The notes below the pieces were generated by a model, which searched no databases, was not told where the DNA came from, and saw only the letters and a program-made list of their open reading frames with translations. A stretch of 64,000 nucleotides of DNA from Taxillus chinensis (lineage: Eukaryota > Streptophyta > Magnoliopsida > Santalales > Loranthaceae). Where the stretch lies: NCBI GenBank assembly GCA_023512835.1, contig JAKCVP010000022.1, positions 1-64,000 on the forward strand, read 5' to 3'. Position 1 is the first letter of the stretch. Each line of letters opens with the position of its first letter. Position numbers and translations under genes: made by a program. Positions 11,725 through 23,387 of the stretch are shown piece by piece.

Positions 11725-13332
11725 ATGCCCGACTACTCCAGCAACCCGGACTCCAACCCGAGTCCAGATTGGCTGAATCATGGCGACCAGGCCTGGCAAC
11801 TAGTGGCCTCCACTTTGGTCGCTCTGCAAAGCATTCCTGGCCTGGGCAAGCATCCGTCTCCGGTCGATTGCCACGCCCTTCTCTGCTAACGAATGTTCAG
11901 TGCTGCTCTACGGCGGCTTGGTCCACAAGAAATGGTCGCTCAACTCCATGTTCATGGCATTCTATGCCTTTTGTATGGTCCTGGGTAGGGTTCCCTCTTG
12001 ATGCTCGTTACCTGCAGCTTTCTAATGCCAACCAGTGGTTTGGGTTCTTTGGGCCTTTAAGATGTCGTTTGGTGCGCAATGGGGCTCCTTCCCCCTTCTC
12101 GGAGCCCCCGGCCCCGTCTTGGCCATGGACTGGGAGCAACGACAATCAACTTTGCCTGCTGCTGCTCTGACACAAAACTTTAATCAGGCTACGCTCGTGT
12201 ACTTTCAGTTTGTCTTTGCCGCCATTGCCAACATCCTCATCGCTGGTTCGCTCTTGGGTCGTATGAACTTCGCTGCCTGGGCCTTGTTTGTGCCTCTCTG
12301 GACCACCCTTTCCTACTCAGTTGGCGCCTTCAGTGTTTGGGGTGGCGGCTTTCTCTTTACACGCGGCATCATTGACTACTGTGGCGGTTATGTCATCCAC
12401 CTGAGCAGTGGTGTCGCAGGAATTGTCGGCTGCTGGTGGATCGGGCCTCGCTATGCTCCGGACCGCAAGATCTTCAAGCCAAACAGCATGTCGAATGCCA
12501 TGATTGGTGCGGGAATCTTATGGATGGGCTGGAACGGATTCAACGGGTAGGCAGACCAATGCGTCTCTTGTATTTTGGTTGCTAACTTCTCTGCAGCGGC
12601 GGCCCGTACGCTGCAAACACTGTGGCCGGAGTCGCAGTATTGAACACCAACATCACAACTGCGATTTCAGTACTTACCTGGGTCACATGCGATGTAATTG
12701 CCTACGGTAAGCCTTCGCTCATCGGCGCCATCGAGGGCATGATCTGTGGTCTAGTTGGTATCACTCCCGGTGCTGGCGTCGTCGCAGGATGGGGCGCCCT
12801 GATCATCGGCGTCCTGTCCGGATCCATTCCTTGGGTCTCCATGAACGTTCTTGGGCGTCAGCGCTGGTTCCGCGACGTGTTTGACGACACACTCGGTACA
12901 TTTCATACCCATGCAGTCGCAGGCTCAATGGGTGGCTTCCTCACGGGAATCTTTGCAACAGAGGCAGGCTGTACCGCGTTTGCATGTACTAACAAGGGTG
13001 GTGCTATTACGGGCGAGGGCAAGCAAGTCTGGCTGCAGATTGTCGGCATTCTATTCATCGTCGCGTTGAACGTCTTGATGACAAGCTTGATCATGGCATT
13101 TATCAAATTCGTCTGCCGCATTCCTCTTCGCATGAATGATGAGCAGCTCCGGCGAGGCGATGACGCTCTGTTCTACGAAGAGCCGGGCAATGACGAGACT
13201 GTCATTGAGAGTGGAAGGGCTATGCATACCTTCACCGAGGGCGTTGCCGCCGGAAGTCACCACCACATCTCGCCGGTGCTCGAGAGCAAGGACCCAGGGG
13301 CTAGCAGTAGCAGCAGCGGCAAAGAAGACTGA
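11725..13332 (+). CDS. Mep/Amt ammonium transporter
   Basis: Exons 11725-11845, 11901-11984, 12036-12546 and 12597-13332 give 483 aa, the usual length for fungal Mep permeases. Intron 1 begins with GC rather than GT (GCAAGC donor, GCTAACG branch, TTCAG acceptor), and only this junction restores [19 protein letters not shown]. Family landmarks include [11 protein letters not shown] in the first membrane helix, the [13 protein letters not shown] segment with the first pore His, [15 protein letters not shown], and [18 protein letters not shown] with the second pore His. Eleven membrane spans are expected in the plasma membrane. The C-terminal tail, starting near [17 protein letters not shown], is cytosolic and regulatory in this family. 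Ammonium uptake, and possibly Mep2-like sensing, is inferred from family; GATA motifs upstream fit nitrogen control. Confidence 0.95.
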
Positions 13333-14030
13333 GAAATGAAGGAGAAGATGACGACGACGACGACAACGACGACGAAAAAGGCGGTTGACGCGCCGGAAGG
13401 TGGGCAGAGTGCACCTGTGCCGGGGTTCACTTTTCGGCGTCCTCTCTGACGTGAAGCCGTTGTGAGCATCCCAAATGACCCGTTATACTCGATGTATTTT
13501 GCAACATAGTCCTCAGAAGCAGAAAATTAAATTCCATCCAGATAGTCATAACCTCGTCGCGTCTGAGCAGGAGTGGCAGGTCGTCGGAACACGTGATTGC
13601 GAATGACAACATCACTGGTAGCTTCGCGGCGGCAGGAACGGACCGGCGAGGATTGGCAGCCTCTTACCTGGCTTCGCACCTTCCAACCACATCCACCACG
13701 CGCAATCTCCTTAGCTTGTTACTCATGCTGCATCATCCACGCTCGCTGCACGGAAATGTCCAAAGCCACGGCTGGACCAAGCTCAGCCACTGAGTGACTC
13801 ACATCGATGCTTTCAGGCCTACTAGCCTCGTTTTCTGGCGCTTAGTGCCCCTGGGTCGACTCATCACAAGCTTGGGGGCCGTCGATGGGATCGCCAACGT
13901 GCGCAATCATGCACAGGCATCAGCGCAATTTGCGTCTCATCCTGCGCGTCTTAATTGCCCCCAGATCCTGCAATAATTACCATTGCTATCCATCTAATTT
14001 TGCTACTCGCATGCCGCGTTCCTGGCTGTC
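13333..14030. other. Intergenic between ammonium transporter and ABC transporter
   Basis: It contains a GAC-type repeat just after the stop codon and otherwise no supported gene. The 3' part serves as promoter and leader of the ABC transporter. Confidence 0.5.
13347..13374. repeat. GAC trinucleotide repeat in 3' UTR
   Basis: An imperfect run of about nine GAC/AAC units starts 15 bases after the ammonium transporter stop codon. Confidence 0.85.
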
Positions 14031-17000
14031 ATGAACGGCGACGTTTCTCTACTCCTGTCCTCCCTCGAGTCCCGGCTATTGATTCTTCATCTGGATGTTT
14101 TCTGCGCGATACTCGTCACTTTAGTACTCCTCGTGCACCTATTTGTTCGCTTCTTCAGCAAACAATCATGGCGGCCGCAGTTGCAATATGAGGATAAAGA
14201 CGGCATAGGTGCTTTCAATCCTTCAGCCGAGTGGTTGATCCGCTCTTTTGCAGTGCTTTTTACAGCAGCAGCCCTGACTACTTCAGTCTTTGAAAATGTC
14301 AATGGATCCACTACTGCATCATGGGCGAACACTGCAGCCTGGACTTCGGCCCTGGCTTTGACAGTTCTGTTCGCATCCGCTGCACTGTCAACAAAAAGAT
14401 TCTACCTTGGTCTAGTAACTCTAGCCTGCTTTGTACCCGTCATAGCGACGGAGGCTCTGCGCCTCTACCTCCAGTCTTGGAATGTCAATGCGGACGCGTA
14501 CACTTCAAATGACATAAGCCTTAGTCTTTACCGCCTGATACTCGCCGTCTTGACTTGCTTCTTGCTGGCATCAGTTCGCCGGCGTCCCGTTCTCTTTCGG
14601 GAGGGCCGACCGGTGGATGATGAGAACGGAACCTCACTTTTCTCCCGGTATGATCAGAAGGAAGCAGCGCACGACGCCTGACTGACATTCCCTTCCGCAC
14701 AGATTGACTTTTGCATGGGCGACTGATACCTTATGGCACGCGTGGAAGTCTGGTCGTCTTGAGGAGGCTGACCTTCGGCACCTTTCATATCGGTTGAGCT
14801 CTGCACACTTGTCCTCATCATTCACTCAAACTGCCAAGAAACCTGCAAGTCTTTGGTACTTGCTCATCAAGAATCACTTTGATCTGTTCTCGCAGCAATA
14901 TGGCATAACGCTCTTGCACTCGTTCGTCATGTTCGGACCAACATTCGCCCTGCAAAGACTCCTGCGCCTCCTCGAATCTCGTACAGCCGTCCTTGATAGC
15001 TCTGCAACGGTCTGGGCAATCGTCATGGTGGCCACCATCGTCCTCGGAGGCTTCACTGAAGCTTGGGAGTCGTGGATTAATTGGGGTCACCTGGAGATTG
15101 CCGTACGCTCGCAGCTCTACACCCTCATCTTTGAGAAATGCCTGAAACTCGAGGACATCAAAAGTCCAGAAGGGGCTGATGATGACGATGAAGATGACGA
15201 GGACGATGATTCCGACGAAGAAGATGACGACAAAGCTACTCAATCGAAAACCAAGTCGACTAAGAAGAATGTCATCAACATGCTTGGTGTAGACGTTGAC
15301 AGGGTTGCTGCCTTTGCCGCCGAAAACACACAGCTCACTGGATGCCTCTTCCAGTTCGCAATTGGCATGGTGTTTTTGGCTTCCGTACTTGGCTGGCAAA
15401 GGTTCGTGGTCACATTCCACAATTGACATGGGCGAAACTAATTTCAGCAGTACTCTTGCTGGCCTGGTAGTGCCGATAGTGTTCTTTCCCATCCATCGTT
15501 GGACAAGCACAAGATATGGCGACCATCTTGCGGCCATGATGGAGATTCGGGATCAAAAGTCTCACGTTGTCACTGAAGTTCTTCACGCTATCAAACAGAT
15601 CAAATTCAGTGCAAGTGAAGATCAATGGCAAGATGTCATCATGAAGGCGCGTCAGAAGGAGATTGATATTCAGTGGACATTGTTTCTTGACGTAGTCGGC
15701 ATGACCTTTGCCTGGGAGGGCACGCCAATTTTCCTGGGTGCGGTCTCGCTGACTACCTACAGCTTGCTCAATGGCAGCTTATCAGCATCGACGGCATTCA
15801 CAGCAGTATCACTACTCACGACCCTTCAATTCACGGTCTCAGTCATACCGGTCATCGTTTCGGAGCTGATCCAGGCACGCGTCAGTTCAAATCGTATCCA
15901 AGAGCATCTCAATGCGCAAGAGAAGAATGATTACGCGTCACCTGGAACTGAAATCGAGTTTAGAAAGGCTACGCTTGCCTGGTCGACGAAAGAGGAATCA
16001 GAAGAGGCATTCAGCCTAGTCGATCTAAACCTCAAATTTCCTCAAAATAGCCTAAGGTATTTCATCCTTGGGTGTTCAGCCCATATGCTTGGGTTCAGCT
16101 ACTAACAATGTTAAGCATCATCACTGGAAAGACGGGTGCCGGCAAGAGCTTACTGCTTGCTGGGCTCGTTGGCGAGGCTGCACTGAAGTCTGGTCAATTG
16201 TTCAAACCAGAGAGAGCAAATGAGTCTTCCGAATACGACACAGATCCGCGACTCAAATGGATCTTGAAAGGCACCCAAGCTTACGTAGCTCAAGTGCCAT
16301 TCCTCGAGAACGCCTCCATTCGAGACAACATCATTTGGGGCCTGCCGCTCGACACATCTCGGTACCAGCTTGTGGTCAATGCATGCGCATTTGCGTCTGA
16401 CATTGCCATGTTCGAAGACAAGGATGAGACTGAGATTGGTGCAACCGGTGTCAACCTATCTGGAGGTCAAAGATGGCGACTGACACTGGCAAGAGCGCTA
16501 TACTCGAGAGCGGAAATTTTGATCCTGGATGACATTTTCAGTGCAGTCGATGCGCATGTCGCACGACACATTCTGGAGCAGGCTATTGACGGAGACGTGT
16601 GCCGTGACCGGACAATCATCCTGGCGACCCACCACTCGGAGCTAGCCTCATCAAGGGCAAGCTATCTCGTAAATCTGGCAGATGGTACGGCGACCACCCA
16701 AGAAGTGACAGCAGTGAGACAAGAGAAAGGGTTGTCATCAGACGCTTTGGCCCAGCCCTATGACGATCCTCAAGCTCTCAAGGACCAAGTGGTCGGTGAG
16801 GTTGCAGGAGACAAAAAGCCACGCAAGTTCGTTGAGGACGAGGAGAGAGACCGGGGATCTGTCAAGTTCAGTGTCTATGCTGCATATCTGTCAGCCTCTG
16901 GTGGTTACAAAGTCTGGGCGCTCATCTTACTGTCCTACATTGGTGCAACCGGAATCATGCTATACCGGAGCTACGTGGTCAAGCAGTGGACCTCCAACCC

Positions 17001-18794
17001 GGATCCAGAAGCAGTGCCTCTCGACAATTCTTCGCAACAGGCTCACAACATGCGGTTCCTGTTGTTGTATATTGGTATCTCAATCCTCTCTACGATCTTG
17101 GTGTCCGTCAAGATCTTGACGCTCTCTGTTGGAGCGCTGAAGGCATCAAAGACAATGTTCCGCAACATGACCACCACAGTGCTTCGTGCTCCCATGAGAT
17201 GGCTAGAGCGGACGCCCACAGGTCGGGTGAGTGGCTGGAACAGCGCTTGGCTCCAATGGATTACTGACTGTCTATAGTTGCTGAACCGATTCGTTGGAGA
17301 CTTTGAAGATGTCGACATCAGCATGTTTGGCAACCTGAGCTGGTTCATGAACGATGGTTTCGCGCTCATTACAGTTCTCGCAGCTGCGCTGTAAGTCATC
17401 TTTGACCCCAAATGCTCCAGTCTGAGGTCCGCTCACCGCGTTTTAGGCTCGTGTCAGTGTGGATGGGTCTGCCAATCCTAGTGCTTGTGCTATTTGCCGT
17501 GCTCATTACCATCTACTATTTGCCTGGTGCTCGAGAGATGAAGCGATTAGACTCTGTGGCCAGATCACCCATCTTCGACTTGTTCAACGTGATGCTTTCC
17601 GGATTGGCCACTATCCGATCTTTTGAAAAGACTGATCAATACGTAACTCGTATGCAAAGTCTGATCGACATCTACGCATCGGCGACCTGGCACCAACATT
17701 TGGTAACGAGCTGGATGGAACTTCGCCAAGGTCTCTTGGGAGCCATTTTCGTAGCAGCTATCCTGGCGATTGTCCTCACTCGAGACATCGAAGCATCGTT
17801 GGCGGGATTCGTTTTGTCATTCGCAATGGATTTCACCGAGACCCTTGTGACTGTTGTCCGAACATACAGTAATCTGGAACTGGATATGAATGCCACGGAG
17901 CGCATCGTCGAATATACAAACCTCCAGAGAGAAAGCGAAAAAGGCGTCGAGCCTGAAGCTGACTGGCCAACAGAAGGGCGGTTGACCATCAAGAACCTCG
18001 AGGTAGCATACGCCGAGGACTTGCCGCCTGTTCTGAAGGACATCAGTCTGTCAATACAGCCACACGAACGAGTTGGCGTGGTTGGCAGGACAGGTAGCGG
18101 AAAGTCCACGCTGGTTCTAGCGCTGTTCCGATTCTTGCAGCAGCGACAAGGTTCGATAGAAATTGATGGTGTCGATATTGGGGACGTGACATTGCCTTGC
18201 CTGCGCAAACGGCTTTCAATTATCCCTCAGGATCCTGTTCTGTTCACTGGCACACTTCGAACAAATTTAGACCCGTTTGACTTGTACACGGACGAAGATC
18301 TCAAGGACGTGCTCCGTCAAGTCAACCTGTTCTCGAAAGACGCATTTGTCGCTGGTAGCGAGATTGCAAGTGCCGAGGACGGATCACATTCACCGACAGG
18401 CGCTTTTACGACGCTGGACCACCAGGTTTCTCGCGGAGGTCTGAACATTTCTCAGGGGCAGAGACAGCTTGTTTGTCTCGCGCGTGCGATGTTGAGCCAG
18501 CCAAAGATAATGCTACTCGACGAAGCCACTTCGGCCGTTGACATGGAGACGGACGCGCTCATTCAGAGAAGTCTGCGAGAGCGGTTTATGAAGAGCACAT
18601 TGATTGTCATTGCGCATCGGCTGTCAACGGTGATAGATTTCGACAAGATCCTTGTCATGGGTGACGGCAAAGTACTAGAGTTTGGAAGGCCGGCGGAGCT
18701 ATACAAGCAAGACGGACAGTTCGCCAGTATGGTTCGAGGAAGTGGAGAATCGGCTCGTCTGATTGAGGAGATGATGAAGAAGAGCAACATGTGA
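14031..18794 (+). CDS. ABCC-type multidrug-resistance (MRP-like) transporter
   Basis: Six exons, 14031-14647, 14703-15401, 15448-16056, 16116-17226, 17278-17390 and 17447-18794, join to 1498 aa. Order: an N-terminal hydrophobic TMD0 (residues 1-190), the FSRLTFAWATDTLW linker typical of ABCC proteins, TMD1, NBD1, TMD2, NBD2. NBD1 has Walker A GKTGAGKS (about 646), LSGGQRWR and Walker B ILILDD, with Asp where the catalytic Glu would be. NBD2 has Walker A GRTGSGKS (about 1265), ISQGQRQ and LLDEATSAVD with Glu present. This consensus/degenerate asymmetry is common in ABCC exporters. A run of about 25 mostly acidic residues lies near 363-388, in the loop between TMD1 helices. ATP-driven export of amphipathic or glutathione-conjugated compounds is inferred; substrate and membrane (plasma or vacuolar) are unknown. 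Each junction restores family sequence. Confidence 0.93.
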
Positions 18795-19398
18795 CGAGAT
18801 GAGACGCCACATACCAGGCTTTGCAGAGGACCAGAACAACGCCTCCTAGGCGCAGGAATGAGTATTTGAACAGGTGCAAGTAAGCATCACTAATCGCCAA
18901 GTTGCTGTTTGAGGCACCGAATGTTCCACGGCCGTTCCATCTGACAGTTGTAGCGCTGCAGATCTCGCCATTGCTAACCTCGATGTGACGGGGAGGCGTA
19001 GATGCAGTACCACAGATACAGTGTCGACGCTGCAAGGGGCTCAATGTCGATACCGTGCCTTGAGGCTGTTGACGAGTGTAGCTCTGGAGGCCGCTGTAGC
19101 CCTGGGCTGTTTAGTGATCAGCAAGACAGCCAGGGAACTTCCCCCCCTCGGTGCGGCTGACGGCGTCTGTTGAGCCGCCTGTGGTCATGCCAGAAGCGTG
19201 GTCTGGACGCGACACTAGACACAAATGCAGACAGTCTAGATCCCCAAGCGGTAATCCCCAGGAACTTCTCGGCTCATTCTATGGGGCCACGTCCAAACCC
19301 CAGACTTCCCCAGATTTCCTAAATAGGCTCTATCATGCCGTCGACCACCATGACCCTCTCTGCATCCGCCCGTGTAGCCTCTCCTCCTCATTGCAACC
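18795..19398. other. Intergenic between ABC and MFS transporters
   Basis: The two transporters lie in tandem on the plus strand. The last 80 bases before the MFS ATG are C- and T-rich. No gene is supported. Confidence 0.5.
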
Positions 19399-21420
19399 AT
19401 GGCGGCCCACTCTTCGTCCGACGAGTTTGAGAAGCGCGAAGTTGCTCACCAGCACGTCGAACAGAAGGAGGAGCACAGCACTTACGATGCCGAGTCCAAC
19501 ACAGAGCAAGACAAATGGACCTTGACGCGAGTCATCGCCATTGCTGCTCTGTGCATTGCCTATGTTGGTCAGTCTGCCTTCTGCTCAAGGGGGAGCTGGG
19601 TGCGGAAACTGACGTGCAATGCCCTTAGGATCTCAGATCATCCTCTACTTTACGGGAGGAGCACTGACATATATTGCGGCCGACATTGGAACCACTATCC
19701 CCAACTGGCTGTTGACCACCAACACGCTCGCAGTCACAGCCATCTGCCCCTTTGTTGGTTATCTGACTGACCTTCTGGGCCGCCGATGGATCACAGTCTT
19801 TGGCGCCCTGCTTCTCGTTGTGTCCAGCGTTGTCATGGCCGTGGCTCACTCGCTGGCCACTGGAATCGTCGCAATGGCAATCGGTGGCATTGGAGCTGGT
19901 ATTTGCGAGCTGACCGCCATTGCCGGGTATGTCTCCATTTGCGATATCCTCCAGCCATAGCCGCTAACAAGCCTTCAGCGTTGCTGAAATCACGCCTGTG
20001 AAATGGCGTGGTGTTTCGCTCGCAGTCGTCACCTTCTCCATCCTCCCCTTCATCCCCTACCTAATCTACATTGAGGAACTCCACGCCCACGCTACCTGGC
20101 GCTGGTCCTTTGCCATTGTCGGTATCTGGAACTTTATCGGTCTAGCAGGCATCGCCTTGGCCTACCGCCCGCCACCCCGGCACAATGTCGACGGCCTGAC
20201 CACCGCCCAGATCCTCGGCCGCATAGACTACATCGGCGCCTTCCTCTCCATCGCCGGCGTCACACTCTTCCTCGTCGGCCTCCAGGCCGGCGGATACCAG
20301 TACCCCTGGACCGACGGACGCGCCCTCGGGCCCCTCATCGTCGGCCTCGTCTTGATCCTGCTCTTCCCGCTCTGGGAGTGGAAGGGCGCCGCGCACCCCA
20401 TGGTCCCCGCGGCAATCTTCAAGGGCCAGTACGTCGTCGCGCTGTCCTTTGCCATTGTCTTCATCGCCGGCATGAACTTTTACAGCATCCTCGGCTTCTT
20501 CCCCGTCGTCCTGCAGGCATTCTACACCACCACGCCGCTGGAAATCGGCGTGCGCGCGCTCGGATACCCGCTTGCCATCCTCGGCGGCGCATGCATTGTC
20601 AACACGGCGATTAGCTACACGCGCGGCCACATTCGCGGCATGTTTTTCGTCACGGCGGCGATTATGACTGCGTTTGGCGGGGCGCTGGTCAAGGCTACGC
20701 CGTTCAATCCTGGGTATGCCGTTGCCATGGCCACGCTGGATTCCTTTGGTATTGGCGCGATTATCGTGCCTAGTTTGACTATTGCGCTGTATGCTTGTCC
20801 TGATGAGTTTATTGGGACTACGGCGGCGCTTAGTCTTGCTGTGCGGTTTTTGGGCGGGAGTATCGGGACGACTATCTATTATAATATTTTCAAGTAAGTT
20901 TTGCCCTTGTTCTTTTTGGCTCGCTTCGCTCGGGGTTGGCGGTGGTGGCGAGATGCTCGAGGTATGGTTTGGAGCGTGCAAGGAAGGAAAGAAGAGGAAG
21001 AAAAGAGAAGAGCACATCCCAGCGCAGCGAGAGCCCAGAGCCAAAACATAGAAAATCCCCCGCAAAGAAGACCCCAGAAGAGAAGGACTAACAGATCCCC
21101 TTCCCTCCAGCACAAATATCCAATCCAAGCTACCAACCTACATCGCCACCTCAGCTATTGGCGCGGGCCTCCCCGCGACACAAGCCGTACCATTCGTCAC
21201 TGCACTCGTAGCACAGGACGAGGCGGCGCTAATGAGCATTCCGGGCATCAGCATGCCTATCATCGAGGCTGGTGCGCTGGCTGCGCGCTGGGCGTACGCG
21301 GATAGTCTCAAGTATGTGTGGTATGCTACTATTGGCTTTGGAGTTGTGTGCATGGGACTTTGCGCTGCGTTGCCTAATATTAGGGGATTCATGAGTAATC
21401 GTGTTGCTGTGCATCTTTAG
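19399..21420 (+). CDS. Tri12-like MFS transporter (14-TM)
   Basis: Exons 19399-19567, 19629-19926, 19979-20893 and 21111-21420 give 563 aa. After a 45-residue hydrophilic N-terminus come about 14 hydrophobic segments. Matches to the fungal Tri12 group are GSQIILYFTGGALTYIAADIG, the motif-A segment GYLTDLLGRRWI, GGIGAGICELTAIAGVAEI, TPVKWRG and, in the last exon, TSAIGAGLPATQAVPF. This group includes trichothecene efflux pumps and siderophore-type carriers; substrate is not predictable and no biosynthetic backbone enzyme lies nearby. The last intron is 217 nt, far longer than the others in this window, with an ACTAACAG branch region and CTCCAG acceptor. Base use on the coding strand drifts from C-rich to G-rich within exon 3 and repeats this in exon 4. 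Confidence 0.92.
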
Positions 21421-22079
21421 ATCTCCATGAGGATCGGGAAGGAGCTTTAGATTCAAGGAGAGATACCTGGGGTCCTGAGGGCGGGGAGCCCAGAAAGACA
21501 AGGTTGGAGAGAGGTTTATGTGTGTTGCGATTGTCTATGTACCTAGGTACTCTACGCAGGTAGGTGCCATGGGTAGTGGGTGGACGGCGAACGGCAAAAT
21601 GAAACGAATGATATGGTATGATATGAGATGAGCGTTGACTTGCGCAGTCTTTGTATGTGTGCATGTTTCTAAATTTCCAGAGAGGGAAATTGCGCAGGGA
21701 TGAAAGTGCCATGAGAAGTAAGGAAAACCCCCAGAGAAGAAGAGACGGAAAAGATAGGACAGGAAAGGAGACGGAAAGAAGTTGACGCTTTTTTTTTATT
21801 TTATTAATTTTCCTCAAAGACATGTGGAGTGAATTCAACATCTAAGAGGCAAAACACAAAAGGTTTTGAAGATTCCACCAGACGTAAAAGAGAGCCCCTT
21901 TTTTTTTATTTCAAAGAAGAAGCTAATCAATACCCAGCTGATTTCGAGGAGTTAAGTCTCGAGAGAGACAGAGACAGAGGATCCAAGGCAGTAAGCAAGC
22001 GGCAGCAAGACAATACGCAAGCAGCAGCAAGACAATACGCAAGCAAGCAACTGCAAGAACAGCAAGCCCGCACACCTAA
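21421..22079. other. Convergent 3' flanks
   Basis: This holds the 3' flanks of the plus-strand MFS gene and the minus-strand unknown gene. It includes T-rich tracts at 21789-21815 and near 21899-21908, plausible polyadenylation-region sequence. No gene is supported. Confidence 0.5.
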
Positions 22080-23387
22080 TCACTCAAGCTCAGCTTTGAC
22101 ACGCACCTTCTCTCGCGCCTCGAGAATATGCGCAGCCTGCAGCAGGGCATCGACACCACTCTGCTCCACCTCGCGCTTCTGGCGTGCCTCGCGTGCGTCG
22201 AGCACCTCTGCTGCCTTGAGTAGAGTCTGGATGCCGTCCATGGCATAAGGCACAAAGACGTTTTCGACGTAGTATCCGTCTGTGCGCTGGGCGTCGTCTG
22301 CGGGTTCGACCTTGATCCTGGGCATAGGCATAGGCATAGGCTTGGGCTTGACGTCGACTTTGATCTTGGGCGTGGCATTGACGACGTTGTTGCTGTTGTT
22401 GTTGATGTTGAGCTTGGGCCTGAACTTGAATTCAAACTCCAAGGGGGTGCGCTCTTGCGGAGAGGCAATCGTGTCAGTGTCTGAGGAAAATTCTTCTGTC
22501 GAAGCGACGTCTTCCATCGGCTCTGCATCATCTGCCTGCTCCTCCTCCTCCTCCTCCTCATCTTCCATCCGCTCGTCAATGGCTCGCAGCTGCTCGTCAA
22601 GCTCATACACAGCCTCCACAAAATCAGGCACGACAACTTCCTCGGCTTGGTTCCGGAAGACGACGTACTGCTCCACACGGGCAAAGAGTAGGCGGCACAC
22701 CTCTGACGTCTCCCATACACGGCGCACGGCATCGGGGAGGTGCTTGTTTCTCGCCTTGAACTCATCGCGAGCGGTAGCGGGGATGCGACGCACGTCTTGC
22801 ACGCTTAGAAAGTGCTTGTACCGACTATAGTGCGGAAGAGGGGACATGGGAGAGCGAGGTACTGCTGGCCTACCGCCGCCGAGACGCTGATGAGTTGGCG
22901 TGGGCGGCTCGCGGGAAGAGTTGCTGTAGAGGACTGCTTGCTTCAGTAAGCTGTGCTCGGAGCGGAGAGGACGGCGCGAATACTCACTTGATGGTCCGGA
23001 CGCAGAGGTGCATCTGCGGGCTGCGGAGGACTGTCGCGAGTTGATTTTGACGCTGCGTTGGAATCGGGGAGTAGTTGCATTGTAGCCATCACTATCGTCT
23101 TCGTCCGGATGGAGGTGAGAGTCGGGGAACTTCTTCCAGAAGCTCGCAGCACCACAGCGTGTAACAGTGACCTTGTACTGCTCATACAACTTAGCACGAG
23201 CATGCTGCGCATTCCTATACACGGTGAGTGCTGTGCACAGCTCTGCAGGAATGTCCCAGCGTGGAGTAGCGTGAGTAGAATCCGTCAAGAGCTCGTCCAG
23301 TTTGCCGTCGAAGCCATCAGAATCCGACAGTGTACTTCGCATACTGGAAAGTGGAGAGGAAATGGTTCCAGGAGAAGGGTACGACAT
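22080..23387 (-). CDS. Unrecognised acidic protein with C-terminal helical duplication
   Basis: A single 435-aa frame starts at 23387. I do not recognise a family. Residues 1-60 are Ser/Asp-rich, followed by a likely helical segment with LYEQYKVTV and FWKKFPDSHLHPDEDDSD. A Ser/Arg/Pro-rich linker follows, then a second ordered part from YSRYKHFLSVQDVRRIP to about residue 285 with RVWETSEVCRLLFARVEQYV. A nine-Glu acidic run follows, then linker with IKVDV and IKVEP (SUMO-type psi-K-x-E for the second). The end holds two similar helices, IQTLLKAAEVLDAREARQK and VDALLQAAHILEAREKVR, about 28 residues apart, an apparent tandem duplication. Composition resembles a nuclear regulatory protein, but no DNA-binding motif is visible. 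Confidence 0.7.
   Translation of the reverse strand: MSYPSPGTISSPLSSMRSTLSDSDGFDGKLDELLTDSTHATPRWDIPAELCTALTVYRNAQHARAKLYEQYKVTVTRCGAASFWKKFPDSHLHPDEDDSDGYNATTPRFQRSVKINSRQSSAARRCTSASGPSSEYSRRPLRSEHSLLKQAVLYSNSSREPPTPTHQRLGGGRPAVPRSPMSPLPHYSRYKHFLSVQDVRRIPATARDEFKARNKHLPDAVRRVWETSEVCRLLFARVEQYVVFRNQAEEVVVPDFVEAVYELDEQLRAIDERMEDEEEEEEEQADDAEPMEDVASTEEFSSDTDTIASPQERTPLEFEFKFRPKLNINNNSNNVVNATPKIKVDVKPKPMPMPMPRIKVEPADDAQRTDGYYVENVFVPYAMDGIQTLLKAAEVLDAREARQKREVEQSGVDALLQAAHILEAREKVRVKAELE

Noticed and set aside
16539..16541. Inactivation of the ABCC transporter because NBD1 lacks the Walker B Glu
   Set aside because: Asp in place of Glu in NBD1 is normal for ABCC proteins, and NBD2 is complete.
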